Part shown: one piece after another, positions 1-5,397 of the stretch
How positions within the stretch are numbered: position 1 is the stretch's first letter
Layout of the letters: every line of letters begins with the position of its first letter
Assembly: GCA_035934535.1 (NCBI GenBank)
Contig: DASYXS010000087.1
Location: 1 to 5,397 of the forward strand
Direction of reading: 5' to 3'
Length of the DNA: 5,397 nucleotides
From: DASSJF01 sp035934535
GTDB taxonomy: Bacteria; Sysuimicrobiota; Sysuimicrobiia; Sysuimicrobiales; Segetimicrobiaceae
The notes under the pieces: generated by a model
Database searches by the model: none
Told to the model about the DNA's origin: nothing
Seen by the model: only the letters and a program-made list of their open reading frames with translations
Position numbers and translations under genes: made by a program

Positions 1-291
1 GATTCCGGCCATCCCCCGCGCCGCGAGCGTCTCGGCCGCCCGCAGATGATCGACGGTGCCGTCGTCGAACGTCAGCACCACGACGTCTCCCGGAATCGCC
101 GGATCGACCGTCAAGTCCGCGTGGACGCTGCTCCCGGCGCGCTCGAGCCCATCCAGCACCCCGCGGAAGGCGGCCCAGGTCACGTCGTGGTCCTTCTCGC
201 ACACCTCCACGAGCCGGTGGAACGTCAGGACGCAGGCGGGCCGGCGCCGGCCGGGCGCGGGGCTGCGCGCTACCGCGCCGAGGCGTAGCAT
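1..291 (-). CDS. Polysaccharide deacetylase (NodB homology domain), N-terminal part, 3' end outside window
   Basis: I translated this frame by hand; it runs open through base 1, giving 97 residues. ACVLTFHRL (19-27) and VVVLTFDDGTVDH (70-82) match the first strands of carbohydrate esterase family 4 deacetylases, which remove N- or O-acetyl groups from polysaccharides. In the TFDDG motif, D76 is the expected catalytic base and D77 the expected metal ligand. The metal-binding His pair would follow beyond the window. HLRAAETLAARGM continues as the usual helix. The N-terminus (MLRLGAVARSPAPGRRRP) has Arg but no hydrophobic stretch, so I see no signal peptide; the protein may be cytosolic and act on the lipid-linked unit before flipping. 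The start ATG (289-291) lies 22 bases inside the end of the glycosyltransferase gene and has only a weak purine run before it, so coupling is likely. Family confidence is good despite truncation. Confidence 0.85.
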   Translation of the reverse strand, partial: MLRLGAVARSPAPGRRRPACVLTFHRLVEVCEKDHDVTWAAFRGVLDGLERAGSSVHADLTVDPAIPGDVVVLTFDDGTVDHLRAAETLAARGMAGI

Positions 292-1049
292 CCCGTGGCC
301 AGTTTCCATCCGATTCTCATCCCTCGTGCGGCGAGCCGCTTCACCCGGCGTGCCCAGGGCGGTTCGTGCTGCCAGTACTTCCCGCGAATGAGCGCATCGG
401 CGGCATCGTGCTCCGCCCGGAGGCGCTGGGTCTTCTGCTCGGGATACATCCGCTCGCGCGACCAGAGCCGGCGGACGTGGTACAACCGCGTCACTTCGGC
501 GAATCGGATCCAGAGGTCGGCGTCCATGGCGACGTCCCACCGCGGATCCAGCCCTCCGACCTCTTCGTAGAGATCCCGCCGCCAGAACGTCGAGGACTGC
601 GAGATGAAATTGTGATCGTACAACCAAATAAAGCGGCTCCACCCGTGCTCGTGCTTGGCGCGTAGCACGCGCCCCTGGAGATCGATCCACCACGCGTCGC
701 CGTATACGGCCCGCGCGTGCGGGTGGCGCCTGAAAAACGCACCCACTTCCCACAGTGTCCGCGGTTCGAAGACGTCGTCGGAATTGAGCCAGCACAGGAT
801 GTCCCCGGTGGCCCGCGCAAACCCCCGAATGAGGGCCTGCGTCTGCCCGCCGTCGGGCTCGCTCACCCAATAGGCCAGCCGCGGCGCGTACCGACGGATG
901 ATGTCGACGCTGCCGTCGGTCGATGCACCGTCCAAAACGATGTGCTCGACGCGCGGGTAGCCCTGATCGTGCACGCTCTTGAGCGTCTCCTCCAAGACGC
1001 CCGCCTGATTGTACGAGGGGGTGACGACCGTAATCTTAGGCCACTCCAT
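270..1049 (-). CDS. Family 2 glycosyltransferase (GT-A fold)
   Basis: This is a 259-residue cytosolic glycosyltransferase that should transfer a sugar from a nucleotide-sugar donor to the growing lipid-linked repeat unit. The N-terminus ITVVTPSYNQAGVLEETLKS (6-25) and VLDGASTDGS (38-47) form the nucleotide-binding half. WVSEPDGGQTQA (61-72) is characteristic of this subgroup. LNSDD (88-92) holds the DxD-type metal-binding acidic residues. QSSTFWRRDLY (151-161) and MDADLWIRF (175-183) belong to the acceptor half, with an Asp there as likely catalytic base. A basic C-terminal stretch (about 230-250) may dock on the membrane; there is no transmembrane helix. ATG at 1049 is chosen because the family motif begins five residues later. 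The frame stays open upstream to 1355, but that part is low-complexity and overlaps the kinase gene. Stop is TAG. Linkage and sugar cannot be predicted. Confidence 0.93.
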   Translation of the reverse strand: MEWPKITVVTPSYNQAGVLEETLKSVHDQGYPRVEHIVLDGASTDGSVDIIRRYAPRLAYWVSEPDGGQTQALIRGFARATGDILCWLNSDDVFEPRTLWEVGAFFRRHPHARAVYGDAWWIDLQGRVLRAKHEHGWSRFIWLYDHNFISQSSTFWRRDLYEEVGGLDPRWDVAMDADLWIRFAEVTRLYHVRRLWSRERMYPEQKTQRLRAEHDAADALIRGKYWQHEPPWARRVKRLAARGMRIGWKLATGCYASAR

Positions 1050-2166
1050 GCGATCCCCCCAGCCACGCATCGATTCGGCCGCCCAGCCACCGCCACACGT
1101 CATCCTCGCCGGCGTGCGGCGCCAGCACCCGGGCCTCGGCGTAGAAGAGACTCGCGTCGACGAGATAGGCCGCGTACAACGCGCCCAGCGGCGTGTCGGA
1201 CGGCAGGCCGAGCGCGGCGGCCGCCATTCTGGCCGACGGTGGGAGACCGGCACGGCCGCCGGTCTGGGCCGCTTGGATTTCGTTGAAGTGGAAGACGTCA
1301 TACAAGGGTGTCGTCCCGTCGGCGGCGGCTTCCCAGTCAAAGACGAAGAGCACATCGTGATCGACGCCGGTGTTCCAGGGCGCGAAGTCCCGGTGCGCGA
1401 CCCCGTGCGGCAGCACGACCGGTCCCAACTGGCGCTCCAGGCGATGCAGCGCGCGCGCGTACCGGTCCGGCCACGGCGGCACCAGCCGGGGGAGAAGCCG
1501 GGCCGCCGCGGCGACGATCCGGGCCCACATCAAACTTTCTCGGAACGGCAGCAGCCGGCGAGTCGCGTCTCCCAGGCGCCGCAGAAATTCCAAATGCTGT
1601 CCGGTGAGCACCCGGGGACCCCGGCGGCGGGGTCCGGCCGACAGGACAAGCAGGCGAAGTTCGCCGCATCGCAGCCACCCCAGAACCTCGGGGACGGCAC
1701 CGCGTAGCGCCGGGATCTGCCCCAGCCGCCCGAGCATGGCGCGCTCCCGTTCGAGCGCCCCGCGGGCGAGGTCGTGCGCCGCGATTTTCGCATACGCGGA
1801 GACGCCGGATGCGCGCGTGGTCACCCTGGCCGTGAGCTTCTGATACGCGCCGTCCGTGCCCACGTAGAATGCCAGGGACTCGACCGGGGCGCCCAGCACG
1901 TCTGCGAGGGCGTCACCCAGCGGGGTCACGTCGAGCCAGACGCGGGCCGCACGGAGCATGCCGGAGGCCACGAGCGCATCCCGGGCCAGGCTGCGGAATC
2001 CTCCGGCGGAGGTAAATCCGGCGGCGATCTTGGACCCGCGCGACACGGCGGGGAGCAGCCACCGGGGACGCCCGCGCGCCGGGTACACCCGGTACGGCAC
2101 ACCGCGCCGTTCGGCCGATGGCTGGAAGAGAATGCCGTACGGCTCCAGGACCGCGCCGGCGTTCAC
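1036..2166 (-). CDS. Aminoglycoside phosphotransferase/choline kinase-fold small-molecule kinase
   Basis: This is a 376-residue cytosolic protein of the protein-kinase-like phosphotransferase fold. The catalytic loop HRDFAPWN (258-265) gives base D260 and metal ligand N265, and VFDWE (275-279) gives the second metal Asp D277. Further on, LYDVFHF is typical of the APH branch. In the N-lobe, a loop YVGTDGAYQKLTARV (101-115) and AYAKIA (125-130) with K127 fit the ATP-binding strands and lysine, and E139 or E141 could be its glutamate partner. The first 95 or so residues precede the kinase fold and are unassigned. Such kinases phosphorylate a hydroxyl on a small molecule (choline, aminosugar, homoserine); the substrate here is not readable. 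Resistance to aminoglycosides is unlikely given the setting inside a polysaccharide operon. The GTG start overlaps the upstream TGA by 4 bases. The TAA stop lies 14 bases inside the next gene. Confidence 0.82.
   Translation of the reverse strand: MNAGAVLEPYGILFQPSAERRGVPYRVYPARGRPRWLLPAVSRGSKIAAGFTSAGGFRSLARDALVASGMLRAARVWLDVTPLGDALADVLGAPVESLAFYVGTDGAYQKLTARVTTRASGVSAYAKIAAHDLARGALERERAMLGRLGQIPALRGAVPEVLGWLRCGELRLLVLSAGPRRRGPRVLTGQHLEFLRRLGDATRRLLPFRESLMWARIVAAAARLLPRLVPPWPDRYARALHRLERQLGPVVLPHGVAHRDFAPWNTGVDHDVLFVFDWEAAADGTTPLYDVFHFNEIQAAQTGGRAGLPPSARMAAAALGLPSDTPLGALYAAYLVDASLFYAEARVLAPHAGEDDVWRWLGGRIDAWLGGSHGVA
1055..1060 (-). promoter_or_regulatory. Purine-rich putative ribosome binding site before the glycosyltransferase gene
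   Basis: GGGGGG followed by ATCGC (5 bases) precedes the ATG at 1047-1049 on the minus strand. It is a modest Shine-Dalgarno match, but better than what precedes the alternative ATG at 1068-1070, so it favours the downstream start. Confidence 0.4.
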
Positions 2167-3545
2167 GCCTGCGCCTCGAGCCGAAGCCGGCGGGCCATCC
2201 GCGCCGCCATGTGTTCGAAGATGATCCGTTCGACGCGCGCCACGACCTCGTCAAGGGACCGCGTCGCATCGATGATTTGTCCCCCGGGAAGTCCGCTCAC
2301 CAGCCGAACGTAGCGCTCGCGGAGTTCCGGCGTCCCATACGGGACGTGCCGGCATCTGGCGGCCAGGGCATCCGGCGGCGCGTCAAGCAGGAAGACGAGC
2401 GCCGGCGAGGGGATCCACCGCCCCACGCGGCGGGCGAGCCAGCCCGGCCCGCCATAACGATACCGGCCGGGGTCAACCAGCACATCGTTGTAATAGCGAT
2501 CGAAGAGGACCAGGGCGGTGCGCACCAAGCTCGGAAAGATCCGGACCGCGTATCCTGCAACGTAGTCCGCCCACCACACCACGAGCTTGACCACCGACGT
2601 CGCAAGCCCGCGCGCGGGTTCGGGAACAGGCGCGCCCACCGCGTCGCCACGGTCGGGATTGATGCGTAGACAGACGCCGGGCCGGAGATGGTATCGTTCC
2701 CGGTCGGAAAACACCTGCCAGAGGTCCTGCTTCACCCGTTCGATGACCGTGCTCTTGCCCGCCCCGTCGAGGCCAAAGAACGACACCATGAGACCGGCCG
2801 GCGCGAGCACCCGCCGCGCCCGCCTATGAATCTCGCCGACCCAGTATCGTACGACGGCCGCCGGCGCCCGCCGGATCAGGTATCGAGCCGGCGCGCGCCA
2901 CAGCCGCGGGAGATCTTCCCGGACCGGCGCCCAGAGGCCAGACTGCACGGCGTCGAGCAGCAGGCGCACGTCGCCGGGAGCGAAGAACCTGGCGAGCTGA
3001 TGTTCCGCCCCCGCCGGGTCCGCTCGGCAGAGCCGTGTCAAGACTCGCTCGTGCTCGGGGAGCAGGGCGGCGGCACCGTAATGCCGGCTCTTCCCGAGCT
3101 TCTTCAGCGTATAGAACGCGAACTCCAGCGCGGGCTCCGGGACCCAGAACACCTCGCGAAATCGCCGCCGCCCGCTGAGAAACTCATCCGCGCCCATGAG
3201 CACGACGCCCACGTCGCGAATCTCCGACGAAACGTCGACACCGAGGAGCACGAACTCTCCCTCGACAGTGAATGAAAGAATCTCGTACCGCACGGATGTC
3301 GCCTCGTGGCGACGGGCTTGCACGATCCACACCCCGGGGATCGACGCCAGAACCCGAGGAACCAGGCTGAACTGCTCGGGCGACACGATCAGATCGACGT
3401 CGTCGGGGTCCACGTCGTCGGGATAGGTCTCGTAACCGCACAGCAGGCACCACCGGACTCCGGCGTCCTCGAGGGCGCCGCACACCGCGAGGAGCAGCGC
3501 CGACACCTCGCGTTGCCGGCTAGACCGCAGGGCTGGCGCTAACAA
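2163..3545 (-). CDS. Two-domain protein: nucleotidyltransferase-like domain plus thymidylate-kinase-like P-loop domain
   Basis: This protein has 460 residues. Residues about 15-130 look like a DNA-polymerase-beta-fold nucleotidyltransferase: a GYE turn at 37-39, an Asp pair D49-V-D51 followed by LIV, and a possible third acidic residue D104 on a later strand (GVDV). Residues about 140-250 are a helical, Arg-rich linker. Residues about 252-445 look like a nucleoside monophosphate kinase: Walker A GLDGAGKST (258-266), DRYY (349-352) as in the DRY motif of thymidylate kinases, a strand VFLLDAPPD (384-392), a basic lid-like region around R397-R411, and IDATRSLDEV (425-434). Housekeeping thymidylate kinase is only about 210 residues and has no such N-terminus, so this is a specialised relative and not the tmk gene. 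Its substrate is unknown. The TTG start is supported by a good Shine-Dalgarno and overlaps the flippase by 26 bases; GTG at 3506 is the alternative. The TGA stop overlaps the next start as GTGA. Domain calls rest on motifs only. Confidence 0.8.
   Translation of the reverse strand: MLAPALRSSRQREVSALLLAVCGALEDAGVRWCLLCGYETYPDDVDPDDVDLIVSPEQFSLVPRVLASIPGVWIVQARRHEATSVRYEILSFTVEGEFVLLGVDVSSEIRDVGVVLMGADEFLSGRRRFREVFWVPEPALEFAFYTLKKLGKSRHYGAAALLPEHERVLTRLCRADPAGAEHQLARFFAPGDVRLLLDAVQSGLWAPVREDLPRLWRAPARYLIRRAPAAVVRYWVGEIHRRARRVLAPAGLMVSFFGLDGAGKSTVIERVKQDLWQVFSDRERYHLRPGVCLRINPDRGDAVGAPVPEPARGLATSVVKLVVWWADYVAGYAVRIFPSLVRTALVLFDRYYNDVLVDPGRYRYGGPGWLARRVGRWIPSPALVFLLDAPPDALAARCRHVPYGTPELRERYVRLVSGLPGGQIIDATRSLDEVVARVERIIFEHMAARMARRLRLEAQA
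2174..2177 (-). promoter_or_regulatory. Ribosome binding site GAGG for the APH-fold kinase gene
   Basis: On the minus strand GAGG stands 7 bases before the GTG at 2164-2166, inside the last codons of the preceding gene. Together with the GTGA stop/start overlap, it supports this start and coupled translation. Confidence 0.5.
3397..3422 (-). repeat. Short direct repeat with 15-base period in the nucleotidyltransferase active-site region
   Basis: The 11-base word ACGTCGTCGGG (plus strand) occurs at 3397-3407 and again at 3412-3422. In the gene this gives the five-residue unit PDDVD twice in tandem (residues 42-51), and the second copy carries the presumed catalytic Asp pair. It may be a small codon-level duplication or just Asp/Val codon bias. 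Confidence 0.5.
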
Positions 3546-4800
3546 GAGGACGCTCCTCGCGACGAAGTGACGCCGGCCGGAGGCGCCGGTAGTACCCCCA
3601 CATTCCCGCTGCTTTTACGGCCGCGCCCAACGCGAGCGCGATGGACGCCCCGGCCACGCCCCACTGATTCGCGGCCCACGCCCCGACCGTGAGCGCAACC
3701 AGAGTGGACGGGACATTGGCTCGAAACACCTGGTCGGGACGCTCCACGGCGCGCAGGGCGCCGCCGAGCACGTTGACGACCACTGTCATGAGCAGGAAGA
3801 TCGCAAGCGGCCACAGGACCTCCGTTCCCCAGCTGTACCGGCCGCGATACAGCCACGCCTGAACGGGCCCGCTGCAGACCGCGATAAGCCCCCAGTAGGC
3901 GAGGGATCCCGCGGCGAACGCCGCCAGCGCGTAACGGACGAGTTTGGCGAACTCCGCCGTGCCGCGCGCCTTCACGAAGACCGGAACGAGAAACACCGCC
4001 AGCGCGGTATTGACGTGCTGGATCGGGAGGATCAGGTTGAGAAGCGCCTTCAGCCCCCCGCTGGCCTCAAGCCCGCGGTGGGCGGGCAGCACGAAGTAGT
4101 AGATGTTGGCGGGGATCCACGACAGGGCCAGGGTCGCCATCGACCAGCGCCCGTACTCCCAGTGCTCGCGGAGCGCATCACTCCGCACCTCGCGCGGGGC
4201 CCCGGGCGTAAATCCCACGTGCAGCCGGAACGCGAGCCAGCCGCCAGCCAGCAGGCTGGCCGCGCCCATGACTCCGAGCGCCGCCGGCACTGATAACGCC
4301 GCCGTGGCACCCAGGACGGCCAAGCCTGTGATGACGGCGCCCAGATAGATCCCGCCGCCGACGGCGGCCAGCCATGACTGGAGCCGGACGTAGCATGCCC
4401 GGCGCAACAGCCAGGGAAGGAGCAGCAGCGGCGACACGACGCCGAGCCCGATGAGCGCCCGGGCGAGGGCAGCGCCGCCGCTTCCCCACGCGATGCCCCC
4501 CGCGGCGATCAGCAGAAGGCTCCCGATCGCCGTGAGCATCCAGTGACCCTCGACCAGCGCACGGAGGTACGGGACGCGCGTGTCGCGGTACCGGCTCGGG
4601 CCAAACACCAGCATCGGCTCGGTGAGCAGCGCGGTGTGCGCGGTGCCCAACAGCAACAGCGCCGCGTACGCGACGGTAAAGGCCCCGTAATCCTCGGGGG
4701 CGAGCCAGCGCGCCAGCATCACGTTGACGAGAAAATTGGAAACGGCGAATAAGCCCTGATCCACTACCGCCCAGAATCCCTGTCGGACGAGCGGGCGCAA
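3520..4800 (-). CDS. Oligosaccharide flippase (Wzx-like, MOP superfamily)
   Basis: This is a 426-residue, very hydrophobic protein that should flip lipid-linked polysaccharide repeat units across the inner membrane. It opens with RQGFWAVVDQGLFAVSNFLV (6-25) and then ARWLAPEDYGAF, the typical first helix and loop of this flippase family. By eye there are about 11-12 membrane segments, roughly at 9-29, 39-64, 86-105, 110-131, 142-168, 170-192, 219-241, 253-279, 291-315, 329-351 and one or two in 360-405. The C-terminus is basic and cytoplasmic. Length fits the family (400-500). I chose TTG at 4798-4800 because it lies 8 bases after the kinase stop and just before the conserved helix. The frame stays open up to a GTG at 4974, but that extension is Arg-rich and simply overlaps the kinase gene. 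There is no clear Shine-Dalgarno before 4800, so the start is less sure than the function. The stop is TAG. Substrate specificity cannot be read from sequence. Confidence 0.86.
   Translation of the reverse strand: MRPLVRQGFWAVVDQGLFAVSNFLVNVMLARWLAPEDYGAFTVAYAALLLLGTAHTALLTEPMLVFGPSRYRDTRVPYLRALVEGHWMLTAIGSLLLIAAGGIAWGSGGAALARALIGLGVVSPLLLLPWLLRRACYVRLQSWLAAVGGGIYLGAVITGLAVLGATAALSVPAALGVMGAASLLAGGWLAFRLHVGFTPGAPREVRSDALREHWEYGRWSMATLALSWIPANIYYFVLPAHRGLEASGGLKALLNLILPIQHVNTALAVFLVPVFVKARGTAEFAKLVRYALAAFAAGSLAYWGLIAVCSGPVQAWLYRGRYSWGTEVLWPLAIFLLMTVVVNVLGGALRAVERPDQVFRANVPSTLVALTVGAWAANQWGVAGASIALALGAAVKAAGMWGYYRRLRPASLRREERPLVSASPAV
3553..3558 (-). promoter_or_regulatory. Ribosome binding site GAGGAG for the nucleotidyltransferase/kinase fusion gene
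   Basis: On the minus strand GAGGAG sits 7 bases before the TTG at 3543-3545, inside the 3' end of the flippase gene. It is the strongest Shine-Dalgarno match among the visible junctions. It favours the TTG start over the downstream GTG at 3504-3506. Confidence 0.65.
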
Positions 4801-4808
4801 GGCGGGCG

Positions 4809-5397
4809 TTAGCCGCCGGGACGGCTGCCCCGCGCGTCGGGCCCGCCCGTACCGGCGCCGCCGGTGTCGACGATCTTCCCCTCGACCGAGCCCGGCGGCA
4901 GCGTGTACCGAGCATCGACCGTCGGCCCCGCAAGCATCTTCGACGGATCGGTCTCGACCCACGGGACCTGCCACGCCGGGAACGGCGCCGACCCGAAGTA
5001 ATCGGCGTAGTAGCTGTCGTACGCGGCGGCGACGCCGCCGATCGGAAGCCCGGTCGCCACCACACCGAGGACTTCACCGCCCACCGCCTCGAGCTGCTGA
5101 CGCGCCCGGGCCGCGGCGCTCCGCGGCGTCGTACCCACGTTGCACACCAGCAGCACCGCGTTGACAAACGGCGCCATTATCGCCGCGTCCGTCACCGGCA
5201 ACACGGGCGGCGCATCGATGATGATCGTGTCGACGCCCGGCAGCTGCTGCATCAGCATCTCGCGCAACTGCGGGTTGCCGAGAAGCTCCGACGGGTTGGA
5301 CGGGACCCTTCCTGCCGGAAGGAACCACAGGTTCTCGACGAACGTCGGCACGAGGACCTGATGCAGGGGCGCTTCGCCGGACAGGAATCCGGTGAGC
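4809..5397 (-). CDS. BY-type polysaccharide tyrosine autokinase, C-terminal part (5' end outside window)
   Basis: The reading frame is open to the window edge and ends at TAA (4809-4811), giving 195 visible residues. These match the C-terminal half of the bacterial tyrosine kinase domain of the CpsD/Wzc family, which autophosphorylates on tyrosine and controls chain length and export of exopolysaccharide at the inner membrane. Visible hallmarks, numbered from the first complete codon: LSGEAPL near 5-11, NLWFLPAG at 22-29, PSELL at 35-39, and a Walker B strand IIIDAPP at 58-64 with D61, followed by VTDA. Walker A and A' and any Wzz-type membrane domain lie upstream of the window. A tyrosine group YDSYYADYF (126-134) is the likely autophosphorylation cluster. 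It is followed by an unusual 60-residue Pro/Gly-rich tail. The Asn that usually follows the GVV strand of these kinases seems to be absent (GVVATGLP). Family assignment is firm; whether it is fused to a Wzz domain cannot be seen. Confidence 0.9.
   Translation of the reverse strand, partial: LTGFLSGEAPLHQVLVPTFVENLWFLPAGRVPSNPSELLGNPQLREMLMQQLPGVDTIIIDAPPVLPVTDAAIMAPFVNAVLLVCNVGTTPRSAAARARQQLEAVGGEVLGVVATGLPIGGVAAAYDSYYADYFGSAPFPAWQVPWVETDPSKMLAGPTVDARYTLPPGSVEGKIVDTGGAGTGGPDARGSRPGG

Noticed and set aside
46..391. Plus-strand open frames (46-288 and 56-391) at the window start
   Set aside because: They are antisense to the polysaccharide deacetylase, whose LTFHRL and LTFDDG motifs are convincing.
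717..1286. Plus-strand open frame of 189 codons antisense to the glycosyltransferase
   Set aside because: The sequence is Arg/Pro-rich with no motif, and the opposite strand encodes a clear GT2 domain.
1050..1355. N-terminal extension of the glycosyltransferase by 102 residues
   Set aside because: The extension is Ser/Pro/Arg low-complexity, overlaps the kinase coding region, and the GT2 fold normally begins right at the ITVVTPSYN segment.
1009..1707. Plus-strand open frame of 232 codons
   Set aside because: It lies antisense to the APH-fold kinase, its translation resembles no family I know, and the opposite strand has clear catalytic motifs.
1036..2166. Aminoglycoside resistance gene
   Set aside because: Only the fold is shared; the operon context is polysaccharide synthesis and no resistance-specific family was recognised.
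4801..4974. 58-residue N-terminal extension of the flippase
   Set aside because: It is Arg-rich, has no membrane segment and is out of frame over the kinase C-terminus; the flippase family normally begins just before the RQGFW segment.
4178..5167. Long open frame (329 codons) on the minus strand across the kinase/flippase junction
   Set aside because: The translation is Arg/Pro/Gly-rich low-complexity and overlaps two recognisable proteins in another frame; it is a typical shadow in GC-rich DNA.
1..5397. CRISPR arrays, tRNA or rRNA genes, insertion sequences, terminators
   Set aside because: No regular repeat-spacer pattern, transposase, cloverleaf or hairpin with T-run was seen; coding sequence fills almost the entire window.

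Overview
The window is a GC-rich stretch from a bacterial chromosome. It is filled by one co-directional gene cluster on the minus strand, read from base 5397 down to base 1. I see no gene on the plus strand and no intergenic region longer than about 10 bases. The content is that of an exopolysaccharide or capsule (Wzx/Wzy-type) locus. The high GC content, GTG/TTG starts and Arg/Ala/Pro-rich proteins would suit a soil or subsurface lineage such as Rokubacteria, Methylomirabilota, a deltaproteobacterium or an acidobacterium. That placement is only an impression; there is no marker gene here.

In transcription order: (1) 5397-4809, the C-terminal part of a BY-type polysaccharide tyrosine autokinase, cut by the window edge; (2) 4800-3520, an oligosaccharide flippase of the MOP superfamily; (3) 3545-2163, a two-domain protein with an N-terminal nucleotidyltransferase-like domain and a C-terminal thymidylate-kinase-like P-loop domain; (4) 2166-1036, a kinase of the aminoglycoside phosphotransferase/choline kinase fold; (5) 1049-270, a family 2 glycosyltransferase; (6) 291-1, the N-terminal part of a polysaccharide deacetylase, cut by the window edge.

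The junctions are an 8-base gap and then overlaps of 26, 4, 14 and 22 bases. This suggests one transcript with translational coupling. No promoter or terminator lies in the window. The initiating phosphoglycosyltransferase, Wzy polymerase and outer membrane exporter would have to be outside it.

The glycosyltransferase would add a sugar on the cytoplasmic side, the deacetylase would trim N- or O-acetyl groups, the flippase would move the lipid-linked repeat across the inner membrane, and the tyrosine kinase would control polymerisation and export. The two small-molecule kinase genes in the middle do not fit a standard Wzx/Wzy inventory. They are tightly coupled and are the least explained part of the locus; they could supply or attach a phosphorylated substituent, or act as regulators.
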